Below are positions 1 through 12,393 of a stretch of 64,000 nucleotides of DNA, one piece after another (the first letter of the stretch is position 1; the number at the start of each line of letters is the position of its first letter). Origin of the DNA: Endomychus coccineus (lineage: Eukaryota > Arthropoda > Insecta > Coleoptera > Endomychidae). Location: positions 233,893,771 through 233,957,770 of the forward strand of contig OY294067.1 in NCBI GenBank assembly GCA_958510875.1, read 5' to 3'. The translations under genes were made by a program, and so were the position numbers. The notes beneath the pieces are model-generated. The model made no database searches. It had not been told where the DNA came from and was given only the letters and a program-made list of their open reading frames with translations.

Positions 1-129
1 ATTGAAGTAGGCACTTTACATTTATTTCTTCATCCATAAGATAGATTTACGAGATATTAGAAACTCTCAAATCAAATCATAACCCTGCTCCTATCGCGAG
101 TTACTGTCGAAAGACGTAGACGAAGTGAG

Positions 130-800
130 AGTCAGTCGCTATCGGTGCAGAATCACCAGGCTAATTTTACTCATATGGCCTTTCAGTTTTCAGTGTCCCG
201 TTATGAATTCTGTTATGATTCTCAGGTTTTATCTGCTTTACCTCATACTTTCCAAAACCTCCTTTTCCCTAATTTTATGTGGGAGTGTTTTGGATTGTCT
301 ATATTCCGGAAGAGAACTCCAGTACTTTGAACTAAGTTCTGTTTCTTCTGTTCTAAGGATTTTCAGTATAGTGTGCTTGCTTACACTGCATAAGGGCTCC
401 GGACCTATCAGAGGTAATTGAGCTCTCTTGCGGGCAAGGGCGTGGGTCTTTTCATTTTCTTCAATTCCTGTTTGTCCTGGGACCTAGTAGAGCGTGATTA
501 GGTTCTGCACTAAGAATCATCTTTGAGCTGATGGCGTTTGAGCTCAGTACTTTTATAGCTGCTTGACTTTCGGACATGTCCTTCTTCTTGTGTCTTTTGT
601 CCAGGTTGAGCTTTGCACATTTCTCAATCGTATAGACTTCCGCTAGGAAGATTCTGGTTCATGTGCCCATGAGTTCGCAGCATTTGGTTTTGGGTCCAAT
701 GACTCCGGCCTCAGAATTTTCTGCTGTTCTTGATTCAACGGTATACCAAATTGCTTCTTCTCTAACTGTGTTAGTATTCCCATGTCTTCACTCTTCTTTG
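130..800 (-). pseudogene. Non-LTR retrotransposon RNase H and C-terminal region, broken
   Basis: Read on the minus strand, about 690-490 encodes FLAEVYTIEKCAKLNL, followed by SQAAIKVLSSNAI. This is the pattern of the RNase H domain of Jockey-superfamily non-LTR elements: the Glu-containing AE.Y.I..C segment and then the SDSQAA.KAL segment. Further on, in another frame, VPG.TGIEENEK..ALARK matches the WVPGH.G..GNE.AD.LAR block. Near 200-130 a GH..LKGHMSKISLV stretch resembles the segment before the C-terminal zinc knuckle. Stops and at least one frameshift separate the blocks, and the expected catalytic Asp of the SDSQ motif reads as Glu. The family would reverse transcribe and insert its own RNA; this copy cannot. 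Clade assignment beyond Jockey-like is not possible by eye. Confidence 0.7.
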
Positions 801-830
801 TCTCTAAGGTGGATTAGGGAATTCCGTGTA

Positions 831-1214
831 AACAAAAACACCTTAACCATGTCGTCTCTTAGTGCCATGGGTATTTGGTGCTTCTTCTTTAGAGATACAT
901 TATGCTTCCACGAAGTTTAATACCCCCATGAGATTATTCTTTGTTCGTGTTGGGCATAGTCTTTCTGGCAGTCGTACATATTGCTATTTAAACGGGATTA
1001 GATCCTATACATCGCTGATATGAACTCAATCTGTACATTTACTTAACCAAGGAAGAATAATTTCATACGTTTATAAATTGTGTAGTCTTACAGAATTTTG
1101 TATCCACGTGTACCAGCCACTAATAGTTTGAGTGACTTTCCAACGAGGAAAAACATGTCAATCACATATTATGACATTATTTCAAAACTTATAAGAATAT
1201 TAATACTATTATTA
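831..1214. other. Unassigned sequence
   Basis: No gene or repeat structure seen. It lies between two minus-strand non-LTR fragments and may hold decayed parts of either. Confidence 0.4.
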
Positions 1215-1800
1215 TAGTTCTTTTTCTTTAGTTTCCCTGCAAGCGAGGGAAACATATAATGTTCGGATAACATCGTGTGAACCAGTGGTGGAATGTGGGA
1301 GAGGAGATAAGCATTTGAGTTTTTCTTGAAGGTTTAAAGGTTATAGGGATAGAGAAAGACCTCACTAGGCAACAAGTTCCACAACTTCGCTGTTTGATAG
1401 AAAAATGAAACCTGGTAGGAAGAAGTTCCAGATCTCGAGCTTGACAATAAAGGGGTGTCTAGCTTGAGCTCGTCTAGTCCGCCTCTGGCTCGCCTACCTT
1501 TCTACGATGTTCTAGAGAGGCAATGAATTCATAAGTATGACCTTATCAATCAGACGAATCTCGTCTGCATATGATGAATTCACGAACTTCAGCGTATGTT
1601 TGGGAGCAAAACACCAAACACCTTCATGGCAGGTCTCATATGTGCTTTGTAGATTATGAAGAGCTGCTGGGATGTGAAGTAGCTCTTGGCACGGAATAGA
1701 AAACTACGTGTTCGTGAAGAGGTTTTCGCAATGAACCTCACATGAGGGTCCCATGAGAGTCCTATGCTATTGGTGGTGATCCCTAGCATGGATATGCTAT
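1215..1800 (-). pseudogene. Jockey-type non-LTR retrotransposon, 3' end (copy 1)
   Basis: The minus strand from about 1790 encodes a segment beginning MLGITTNSIGLSWDPHV, followed by FIAKTSSRTRSFLFRAKSYF and QQLFIIYKAHMRP. This is the region after the reverse-transcriptase core in Jockey-like elements (LG..I...L.W..HV...AK.AS.KLGFL.RA...F...QL..IYKA.IRP). The DNA continues into the 3' untranslated part near 1225. The same DNA recurs at 5165-6170 and 20433-21345 in the same orientation, which defines a local family of 5'-truncated copies. Truncation at the 5' end is normal for target-primed insertion. Several in-frame stops follow the quoted segment. Confidence 0.75.
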
Positions 1801-2227
1801 TAAGTTATTATGAAACTACATTCTAGATTCTAGGCTTGTCCTCCAATAGCATGTCAAGCGCACAATAAGATAATGTTCAGATTTATTTGTAGTTCAAATA
1901 AATGATTCATAAAACACGCTTATTTCGATCAAACGCCCATTTGAACGGTTGAAACCATCAAAATCTTATTAATAAATATCACGATGAATATGCATTTCTG
2001 AGAGCTTTGTGAAATCGCAGTAATCTATGAGTTGCAATCACGGCTTCCTACGCATAATCCAGTAATAAATCATTCTAAGTCAGTTTTTATGTTACCGTTT
2101 GATATGTAAGTTTGGATAGTGTTTCCATTACCTGATTTTACTCGGTGTTTGAATTATAACCATATTTGAATATCAGACGGTGAAGAATTTTATAAGATTT
2201 ATATTAGATGATATCAGCACATTCGAA
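1801..2227. other. Unassigned AT-rich sequence
   Basis: No gene, long repeat or RNA seen. Confidence 0.4.
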
Positions 2228-2879
2228 TGTTGTGAATCATTGATAACTGTATATAAATCTAATGGGAAATCGTTCAAATTTATGTTTTTCTCTTCACATT
2301 ATAATTGCCATATTCTGAACGTTAATCAGATCGGTTTTAGGAGGCATCAATGGGTATTTACCCCCAACATGCATAATATAATATATTAAGTTTGTATTAT
2401 AAAAGCAAGCCGTATAAACAAATAAGAAAGAATTTTTGCCCTCCTTTATCGGGGATATTCCATCACACTGTCCACAGTGATGTCTTCTCTCAACTTATGA
2501 ACTAGCCAGCCAACTTATCTGGATGTTGAGAATGAAGTGGTTCTTATTTGGTTTGTTGTGAATCATTGATAACTGTATATAAATCTAATGGGAAATCGTT
2601 CAAATTTATGTTTTTCTCTTCACATTATAATTGCCATATTCTGAACGTTAATCAGATCGGTTTTAGGAGGCATCAATGGGTATTTACCCCCAACATGCAT
2701 AATATAATATATTAAGTTTGTATTATAAAAGCAAGCCGTATAAACAAATAAGAAAGAATTTTTGCCCTCCTTTATCGGGGATATTCCATCACACTGTCCA
2801 CAGTGATGTCTTCTCTCAACTTATGAACTAGCCAGCCAACTTATCTGGATGTTGAGAATGAAGTGGTTCTTATTTGGTT
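2228..2879. repeat. 326-bp perfect tandem duplication
   Basis: Sequence starting TGTTGTGAATCATTG at 2228 is repeated from 2554 with an offset of 326 bases. I found no mismatch along the unit when reading both copies. The copies join directly and end at the same GTTCTTATTTGG. The neighbourhood is full of decayed elements, so perfect identity implies either a very recent duplication or an assembly artefact. No protein is evident in the unit. Confidence 0.9.
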
Positions 2880-5164
2880 ATCATCATCAGATTGACATTT
2901 GCAGCTTATTTCCACAATTTATCAACGATTTGTATTCAAGTTTGAATTCTGGGGTGAATTCTAGTACCAAACTGAACACTTATTGGCCTCTGATATTTCT
3001 TCTTAGAATATGTTTCCAATTTTGATGCTTTTTGAACTACTCACAAATGTTGATCAGTCCTAATTTTGGTTGCTCAACTGTTCGGTGGGGTCCGATATTT
3101 TGGATGATCACGGTGGCATAACCATGCTGGTTCCATTCCCCAGCAACGTTCCATTTAGTTATCTTCTTATCTCGGAAATCATATAGTACTAGCTGAATCT
3201 ACCCGGCGTTGCCAGGGCATATATAAAATTGAAATCTTCACGTGTAGAAGCCGTTGAGGCGCCGCGATGTTTTTTCCCCAAGTTTCAAGACTTAATGCAT
3301 ATATCAAATGAGTAATGCATATATCAAATGGAAAAACGTAAAATTCTACTCCATCATTTGAAAAGTCATTTCAATTGACAGGGATATCTTGTATAGAGTG
3401 ATACATCTCAGCATTATGTCAGCACTTTGTCATGTATCTGTTGAGCTGAAGAACATGAGATGAAGAAAGAGTTTCAGCTAAAAATGCGAACTTTAAAAGA
3501 AGCAGGAAATTATCTATAAGAAAATTGCTTTTCGTTTTAGTTGTATTTTTTGGTTCTAATTGAAAGAGGGACACGGCAGTTTTTTTTTCTTGTTATCTGA
3601 GAATGATGTTCTTCGATATTTTTCAGAGGATGATTAGTGTGCAGTGAATTGTGGTACGGTAACAGGTTCAAGAACATCGAAATCGTGAGATAAATTTCCA
3701 GAAAATCTGTGTTTACGAAGTGGCAGATCACGTGCACCGAATTGTGCAAATTACTATTACAATAAATTTGAAAGTAAAATGGAAAAATTGTAACATGTCT
3801 TCCGAATATACTAACACATTAACCCAAGTTTGCTTGCAAAATACTCGAAACCTGACCCAATTGGACGCAATGTGTTGAACAATTTGAATGCGAATTTCTT
3901 CAGTCCTAGTTACTCTTTTAGAAATTCAATATGAAAGAGCATGAAAAGGCAATTTCCATCATCCTTCATAGAAATGACGAGTTGTAGTATTTCATTGATT
4001 TTGAAAATTTCAAACAGCAAAATATAATTCACTTGAATTTAGAAAAATTGTCTGGTGCACCAACTCATCAAACAATAGAGTTCTACATTCACAATTTTCA
4101 TTAGTTGAAATATTGTGTGAGAATGAGAATTGCATGACTGTCAATACATATCCGGTAGATTAAACATTATGTAAATTAGAATATTTAGAAAAAATATATA
4201 TCCTTCATGTGTGTTATTCCAATAAATTTAAATTTTATTAAATTAACATTGTTGGAAACTTGTTAGCATTATTTATGGCTTCCTCGAGTTAAGAAAGCAT
4301 GCATAATACCTACTCCAAATATGAATTATTCACATATTTATTGCGGTGTAAGCATTTAGAGTGTTAGGGGAGAGGGCCAAGACATTAAATAATAACAATG
4401 TTATGGTAATCCTAAATACTGTATGGATTATAAATTACGAATTTCTAACGTGTGAAATGATATGTTACTAAGAGATTCAAACTTTAATGTTTCAGATACC
4501 TACAATAGAATTAACTTCTCACCTAGTTTCTTAATTAGGGAGAAGACAATTATTAAATATTCATTTTCGACCATTAGTTGTAACTTACAGTTAATTCGAA
4601 TACATTAGATTTATCTATTAATTTCGTATATTTACACAAAAAATATGCTCTTAATTAACGACTTTTTCATGCAAATTGTGGTTATTATTTTTGATAAGCT
4701 GGAAGATAGGAGTAAGGTTAGTTAATTAGTTTTGTCACTCCATATCATGTCAAGTGAATCTATCATTAGGCAAATGCTACCAAGCGTATCGCTATGTTAT
4801 AAATATAAAGGAACACTTGTCAAATTTGCAATATATGTATGTAGTTCGCAATGGGTTCTACAAAAGTTTATTAAGTGATTCTAATTTCCTAATTCTAGAG
4901 TACCAGCAATCTAATTCAATAGGAAAATTGATGAAACACAAATTTAGTCAAGTTAATGAATCATTCTGAGGATGCCACTCTGATGTGCTATACTCATTGT
5001 AATGCTTTACAAGATAGACAAGTAGAACGGTATCAACTGTTTAGAAGAATGGGCCTGGTCATGTGAAAAGCAAGCGCGTCGACTGGACACAGTTAGATGT
5101 TACAGTAATAAATAAATTATCTGTGCTTCCCGTGAACAATTCAAGTGAGATGAATCTTTCGAAT
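2880..5164. other. Unassigned AT-rich sequence
   Basis: No convincing coding region. Two small features are visible. ACCCGGCGTTGCCAGGGC near 3200-3217 resembles a GC-rich motif that recurs in insect repeats. A short direct repeat of AATGCATATATCAAATG lies near 3294-3329. Confidence 0.5.
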
Positions 5165-6170
5165 TTTCTTTTTATACTTTGACTACACGAGAGAAAAACC
5201 TTCAATGTTCGAAGAACATCGTGTAAGCCAGCGTTAGAATGTTGTTAGAGGAGACAGGCATTCGAATTTTTATTGAAGGTTTGGAAGTTATAAGCATGAA
5301 GAAAGCCCACAATAGCTAAAGAGTTCCAGAACTTAGCCGTTTGATGGTAAAATAAAGTCTAATAGGGAGAAGTTCAGCAAGTCTCGCGCTTGACAATGAA
5401 GTGGTGACTAGCTTAAGCTCGTCAAGTCCTCACATCTGTAATCTCTCGTGGTGGAATAACGGACGAGATTTCTGATGAACCCCGACCATTGGAATATCTA
5501 AAGAGGGGGGATGGACCTCCCACCTTTCTACGATGTTCTACAGAGGTCAATGAATTCACAAGTGTGATCAATCAGACGAACAGCTCTCTCCTGGATAGAA
5601 TCCTAGTCCTTCAGTGTATGTTTGGGAGCAGAACTCTAAACATGTCAACAGTACTCTAGGATAGGTCGAATTTGTGCTTTGTAGATTATGAGCAGGCGCT
5701 GGAATGTAAAGTAGATCATGGCATGGAATAGAAGTTTTTGTGAAACGGTTTTCGCAATGGACTCCACATGATCATCCCATGATAGGGTGCTGTTGGTGAT
5801 GAACCCGAGCATGGATTTGGAAGACTTTATGGGAATAGTTGTACCTGACATAATCATATTAGAGATTCTGGAATCCGCCTTTCTGGAGAAAATGCACGTT
5901 TGAGTTCTGGTTAAACTGTACCATCAGATTGCTACAACTGTGTTATTCCTCTGGCTTTATAGAATAACTCTAGATGAGAAAGAGATAGGAAGTGTACCAT
6001 CATCTGCAAAGCTGTGGACTGAACAGGTAGTCACTTCCAACAGATCGCTGATATTGTGCAGAAACAAAGTTGGTGCCAATACATATCCCTGTGGAACACA
6101 AGCGTTGGTAGCCATTTTATCGGGGATACTCCATCAACTACCGCCATCAATTAGTTATAGCTAGATAAGG
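5165..6170 (-). pseudogene. Jockey-type non-LTR retrotransposon, RT motif and 3' end (copy 2)
   Basis: Reading the minus strand from about 6110, PQGYVLAPTLFLHNISDLL is followed by HSFADDGTLPISF. This is the PQG...L.P.LF....DL block and the catalytic [FY]ADD box of reverse transcriptase. Further on come SMLGFITNSTLSWDDHVES, IAKTVSQKLLFHAMIYFTF and LLIIYKAQIRPILEYC, the post-catalytic thumb-side region also present in the copy at 1215-1800. The next segment, in another frame, encodes a weak HVWSSAPKHTLK. The copy has internal stops and frameshifts and is 5'-truncated. Its 3' flank at 5165-5230 aligns with the ends of the copies at 1215 and 20433. Confidence 0.82.
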
Positions 6171-6339
6171 CGCTGACGACCTTGTCATCGAATCTATATA
6201 CCAAATAATAAATATGAATATAGGCAACGGTCTCCTAAACTCACCATGTATAACTTATGAAATAAATGTGTGTCTTATTCAAGTTTTACTATCCATACAT
6301 AGATTTGGTGTAGGTATTTGCTGAGGTAAATGGCACTAC

Positions 6340-7090
6340 ACTGACATAATTATTGAGGAAATGTGGAAAACGTGTGTGTTGTCTGTGATGAAAATAGAAC
6401 AAAGAGCATTGAAACAATTTTAGAACTCACTTGTGGATTACAATGAATTGCTAGGGATTTGAATATTTCAGAATACCATTCGAAACAAGTTTCTTTACAA
6501 ATATTTCGCACTTCCAAAGAAATATTTTGAGCATATCTGATTCAATGAGTGTATGTTTCAAATTTATAATGGATATTTCTGAATCCGTCAGTATTACGCT
6601 AAATATGCTGATGCTCAAAGTACGTGAAATTTAAGTTTGAATTAACCCGATTTCAATACTTTCCAGGGAAAGCGATTACACTTTCAGACAGTGGTGAGTG
6701 TGGGTAGATGTGGAATTTGATTCTTATTGTTTTAAGAAGTAATTTAATAGTTGATGATATACCTACCTTCATTGCTGAGATGTGAAAAATGTATTCTAAT
6801 AATGATAGAACAAAACCTATGCATGTTCAGGTTGGAATAATGCTAGAAACTGTTAATGGATTACAACGAACTGTCGGGGAACCATTCGAAATATTTCTCA
6901 TCTACACATACGTTTTGGAGCAGTAGTTGGGAATATACCTAATCCCACATTTCTGAAGTGACTACAGTCAATATGGCTTCGCATAATGAGATTTTCTAAG
7001 ATTGTCAGACCGATACTTTTGATCATATGAAATTTTATTCTGAATACACCTGATTTTCGGGGAAAGCGATTACATTAACTCATATAATTC
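6340..7090. repeat. Degenerate direct repeat of about 0.35 kb, two units
   Basis: Two blocks, about 6340-6680 and 6765-7085, share ordered similarity. Each opens with GAAA..GT.TT.T.TGATG or AATGATAGAACAAA-type text, runs through a GGATTACAA.GAA.TG.C.GGG block, and ends with GGGAAAGCGATTACA. The copies are strongly diverged, so this is an old tandem duplication or two copies of one element. No protein recognised. Confidence 0.5.
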
Positions 7091-7208
7091 ATCGTCTCAA
7101 TCATTCGTTGATTTAGGGTTGGAGTTTAATTTTCTGAAGTTTCAAGGGATCGTTATCCAATATTCTAATATAGCTTATTCGTCTTGTAGTCCAGTCACCC
7201 TGCAATGT

Positions 7209-8351
7209 TTTGGATCAAATACATGAACCAAAATTGTATGGCTTATATACGTTTTCGGGTGTGCTGAACACGAATAGCTCTATGGGCAAATATGGAGCGG
7301 GAAAAGTTGTGGGGCATTATTCAGAATAAAATGTTATTGAATTTATATATCTATTCTTCATTAATTGAAAAAATATTTAATTCTAAGCAGTTACTTTGAT
7401 AATAATATTGAAAAAATATGATGGTTTTGAATTTTTCATTATTTTAGAAAAAATTGAGTGATAATTACTATTTGTTATTATTATTATTATTATTATTTCC
7501 ATTACTTTTTTAATCAATAATCATTACTTATCAGAAATTGAAGAAAAAAAACACCCACTGTGGAATCGAACTCGAGTCACCAAAGCTTACGTCAATCTTA
7601 GGGGAGTACTGAAAATAAGTAAGTCAATTCTTGGTTTTATTTTTTTTTCTCGGATCACAAAAGCAGTAGAGTAAAGAAAATAAAAACTTAGATAGCCAGG
7701 AGGATTCAGAATTATACGGTCCAAGTTTTTCCAAAAATACCGAAAATTTCCTCATGTTCAACTCGACCTCGACTTGTACTTGGGCACAAAATGACCGAAG
7801 AGATTTAGCTATCTACTCCCGAAATTTATTTCTAGATCCCAACTTTCTAACTTCAAAATTTCGTTTTTATCCAATCGGGGCCTGACTGGCCCTATGTGAA
7901 CCAAAATGCTTGTTTCACCAGTAATAGCATTAATTTGTATTTCGGTTAGAGTGAAATACCCATTATTCGCCTCGCAATCGCGAAATTACTATTTTTACAA
8001 AATGGCCTATTGCAGCCCCACCTTTGCAAATATCAAAAAAAATCGAAAACGCATCTTAAAATGCATCAAAAATTCTACCGATTTTGATGAAAAAATTGAC
8101 ATAATGAACCCTATATTGGGGCGTTCAGCTTCGGAAAACCTCTAACCGGCGTCATTTCGCTTTAAATAATGCACCACAAGTTTTCTCGCCACATAGTTGC
8201 TCATTGAGCTTATTTTTTTTCTTCAAATATCGGAAAAACGTCAATTCGGGCTATTTTGGACATCTAAAATTAACCAATAATATTTGTGTTCAGCACACTC
8301 TAAGACATAAATGTAAACCATACAATTTTGGTTCATATATCTCACCCAAAA
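7209..8351. mobile_element. Non-autonomous inverted-repeat (foldback/MITE-like) element
   Basis: The left end near 7212-7330 includes ATGAACCAAAATTGTATGG and GTGTGCTGAACACGAAT. These recur in reverse complement at the right end near 8160-8350 (CCATACAATTTTGGTTCAT; GTGTTCAGCACACTC). An inner block, AGTTGTGGGGCATTATTC on the left, matches the complement of AATGCACCACAAG on the right. The arms are about 120 and 190 bases, separated by AT-rich sequence. I cannot fix a target duplication. The 79-residue open frame at 7906-8145 has no recognised motif. Confidence 0.65.
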
Positions 8352-9419
8352 AGAGGTAAGTGAAAAATTGCGAGTGACTGAACTATTGATGAATATCTTC
8401 AAGCTCCTGTGATATATAGCAGAGCATACCATTTGAGCTGCCACTAACTACTTCATTAATATTGATACACCAAAATGATTCACTGACCGTCTGTAATTTA
8501 CAATTTGACAATAACGTAAGCCAATTGTGTTCTCTTAATAGTCATATCCCCTATTCATGTAGAAAATAAATATTAATGCTATATAAACTGTTACGTTTTA
8601 TAACTTTGGAATAACTGAAAAACGTTCATGTAATATGATGTAATAGTGAATATAATCTACTATCTCCTAGATATATATAGGTTTAAATCAACTATAATGT
8701 TCAAAGACCAGAAAAATCGGTGATTTATCTGATATACTTGCCCTTGCCCTAGCATGTAATGAGCGTTAATGCATAACCCTCAACATAAATATTGAACAAT
8801 TATAATAAACAGATTCAATTTACCGTAATGGTCTACAGTAAATAAAAGCAAATCGAATTCATTTCCACAAAATAACTTCGAAAACAATCCATCACTGCGA
8901 ATTCAGCTCCCCTAAATGAAAAGTAGCCGACCAGAACGTAGGTCTGTCTCTGCGTGTGCCCTTCTGATTTATAACGATTTAATATTTATTTTGATGGGTG
9001 AAATTCAGCGTTACTAACACTCACTGGAGGGTTCAGCCATCTGCTGAATTACATTTAATGGTAAATAAATGAAAATAGACCGTATGTACCGTATTAAATA
9101 AAGTCTTGGTTACTGCTCCGTCTTTTCGGTTTTATATAGTCCCAGGTTTAGCTTTTGTCATTCCAATTAGATTTTTACGGTCTTTCCATGAGACAGTGAA
9201 ATATTCGTCGTCAGATCTACACAATTTAGTATTTGAAGTGAATGGGCAAATATATAATAGATCAAATGTGTGCAATTATTTTTATGTATTTAAATAGTCA
9301 GGTGTACTAGATATAAGCTTTCTATCTTCTACAAGAATAAAAGCAATTGTGATAGATTCAAATCAGAACACGAAATAGGGAATTCATTATTTTCAAGATT
9401 ATTTCAGTGCGCTTTATGA
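8352..9419. other. Unassigned AT-rich sequence
   Basis: No gene or repeat structure supported. A 63-residue open frame at 9106-9297 has no recognisable motif. Confidence 0.45.
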
Positions 9420-10045
9420 CCCTAATCAGCTGAATTAAGTGTTTTATATGAAGATCGGTATTAAGAAGATATAAAATTCTTATCTCAGGAGTGATAGTGT
9501 AGTTTATTTGATACCAAGACGTAGATAATGGTGACGAACTTCAACCGAAACAGTTTTCATATTACTTATTCAAGTTACGAATCCCGAATGACTGAAATGA
9601 CTAGATAAAAACGTCAGAATTAAGAAGATATAATATCTCTTATTGATATAAAAAGATCTGGGAGGTATTGTAGTTTATTTAATACCAAGACGTAAATAAT
9701 GGTGACGTTGATTCATATTACTCATTCCAGTTACCAAAAGTGACCAAATGACTGAAATGACTGGATAAAAACGTCAGAATTAAGAAGATATAACATTTCT
9801 CATTCATGTACAAACATCGGGAAGATATTGTAGTTTATTCAATACCAAGACAGTGACCAAATGACTGAAATGACTAGATCAAAACATCAGTATTAAGAAG
9901 ATATATTTCTCATTGATGTATAAAAATCGGTGAGATATTGTAGTTTATTTAATACTAATAAAAATAATAATAGATAAAGCAATCGAAATGACTAGATAAA
10001 AGCATCAGTATTAAGAAGATATATTCCTTATTGACATTCAGGGAG
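9420..10045. repeat. Minisatellite, five degenerate units
   Basis: The phrase TAAGAAGATATA recurs at 9462, 9621, 9781, 9894 and 10012, giving spacings of 159, 160, 113 and 118 bases. Each unit also carries ATTGTAGTTTATTTAATACCAAGAC and TGACTAGATAAAA-like text. The last units have lost a block of about 45 bases containing GTAAATAATGGTGACG. It is non-coding. Confidence 0.85.
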
Positions 10046-12213
10046 GCTAAACATTGTTGCACCATCATAATAGATCTCGGTAGACAAACTACTGATCAAA
10101 TTGAACTTTAACAGTCAATATGTGATTGAGGCACGGAAGACAAGTCAACTCAATCGCAGCTTCAAATACTAGAATTTATACAGGATCATCATTTGCCTTC
10201 AAAAATGCTACTGAAGTAAGGATATGCCTCGCCTGCTTGATGTCCTTATGTCAATGGCGACGGCCTAGCAAACCTCATATTTGCGAAGTACCTATACATG
10301 AAATATCTCGTGGAATTTGTTGTGTAGCCATTAGAGATTCAAAGACTTCCAAGTCATTCTTTCCTCCGGCTTTGCTAGAAGGCAAGCAACCTCAAACCTT
10401 TGAATGCTTGCTTCATGAAATGATCCATATGGATACATCTGCATCGCAACATGATAGAGTTGACTAAGACAGCCAGATGGAAAAACATGTTTTCATATCA
10501 AGAGGTGGTTACTGATTCGATTAGAACTGCTCGAACTGACCAGATGATAGGTACGTCTATGTATCTATCTAACACCATGAGTGAGGGTAGCCCTCGAAGT
10601 TGTATTCTCATCGGATGAAACATCGTCATGAACTCGCTGCTCCAGAACGCGAGTCAGCTGCGAGGTTGACATACGACTATGTAATTGATACATTTACTGA
10701 CAGCTAGACAGTAGTTAAAGCAGAAAAATCTATTGTAAATACTTATTCCGGCGCACTTGAATTTTGTTCAATCTTCCAAGCCTCCAAGCAATGGAGCATA
10801 ACTCGAACATAGAGGGTAACAAAATTGATGCTATCTCTCGAGAATCTACATCAATAGAGGATTCTCAACGCTTTATTAACAAACCTCCAAGGGTAAGAAT
10901 CAACAACCCTTTGAATAGATAGCCATCACAGATTATAGAGAAACAGCAGACAGAGCCCATTGCGTCAGAAATCTATGTCTCCTCCAAGTACAGCACACTA
11001 CGTAAACTCCAACATACCACACGCCCCAAAAGTGATCGAACGAAGAGAAGCCGTAAAACTTTGTTCATGATGGTATTCTATCTTCTTCCGAAACAGACCT
11101 CATCTTCTAGTAGGATGAAGTGGAGCTGCGTGAAATCAAGAATCATAGAAAAATTGCAACTATCCAAATTTTGAACTTTTATGTATTTATCAATTAACTG
11201 CAAACCGCATTTCGTACATTATTCCTGGAAAAGATTGCTTCATGAGCGGTTGTTGTGAGTAGAAAACTTTTCGACAGGAAAAATTTGCAAAAGATCACGA
11301 AGAGTCTTCATGATTTGTATACCACGCATGAATTTTGAATTCTATATTAAGATAATTGTTTCACTTGTATATCCTATTTTATCTATGCCAAAACAACCAT
11401 GTATCAAGTATCCAATGATTACATACTAATAAAATTGAATGAAATGCTCAAAATAAAATTGAACATTTTAGTATTCATTTATGGCTGATATGCACATAGC
11501 AACCGCAAGTGGCAAACTCAATCAGCATAAGAATTTTGATATATTCGTGATTTATAAGTAACATGATGACATCATGAATTCAAGTTATAATTCAATTAAC
11601 GTAAAATATGTTGACAGTTTCAATATTTGTAAACCTATTGAACAATGTTAATTGTATTTATAGACTCATGTAATTTATACGGCGGATTGTAAGCACTTGT
11701 TTTTCAAATAGAAAAACAATACGTTCATGAAACGAATATTCCATATGATTTGAATTGATTATAATACAACTTCGAATTAGTATAATATGGAAAACGTATG
11801 TTTTTTATTGAATACTGTCGAATTATTATATTGACCTCTTTCTCATGTGACAAACAACATCAGAAATACACTGTTTCGAGATTCAAATCACAGTTTGGTA
11901 TGAAACAACATGCCAAAGCTCATTACATATTGCTCTCCAAATAATGTCATTCCAATCAAACTCAATTTTCCTACCAAATCGATGTGAAATATGTAAACAA
12001 TGAGTATGCCAACGTTCAATCTATTGAAATAGTAATCGATCGATTATTTTCGATCGATTAATGTCGTATTTGATATAGTAATATTGCTGTATATTAGAAT
12101 TCAAAATCAATATCCCCGTAACTAAATTATGTAGCTCTGAACGGAAGGTGAGAATGAAAGAAAAGCGTCAAACAGCAGAAATATACAACAGGGCATTACA
12201 AAAATTGAGAGTA
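10046..12213. other. Mostly unassigned; possible non-LTR RT scrap at 10560-10700
   Basis: At about 10573-10660 the plus strand reads GSPRSCILIG, stop, NIVMNSLLQNASQLRG. This resembles the GVPQG.VLSP.LWN.VM.SLL block of R1/I-type reverse transcriptases, but no ADD box follows, so the call is weak. The 113-residue open frame at 10126-10467 was not recognised. The rest is AT-rich without visible structure. Confidence 0.3.
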
Positions 12214-12393
12214 TATTGACAAGGTGAAAAATTCCTGAAAAATAGAACAGATGGCCCCACAACCGAAAAATCCCATGTGACATTTGTGATGTACCATCTT
12301 TAACTAGAATACATTACAATTTTAAGACCAATATGTCATTCGGTTCAGTTTTGACACGCATCAAAAGCAAACAACCTTGAATACTTAAGTAAA

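Noticed and set aside
125..421. 98-residue plus-strand open frame
   Set aside because: It is antisense to the non-LTR RNase H/C-terminal region read on the minus strand.
3190..3240. ACCCGGCGTTGCCAGGGC as the end of a known element
   Set aside because: A resemblance to a common insect-repeat motif, but no boundaries or partner repeat were found here.
7550..7620. tRNA-like B-box, GAGTTCGATTCC on the minus strand, followed by a T-rich run
   Set aside because: No matching A-box, anticodon arm or acceptor pairing could be built; at most a decayed SINE head or tRNA scrap.
10126..10467. 113-residue open frame, one of the longest not explained by an element
   Set aside because: No recognisable domain; the composition and flanking stops fit a chance frame in decayed sequence.
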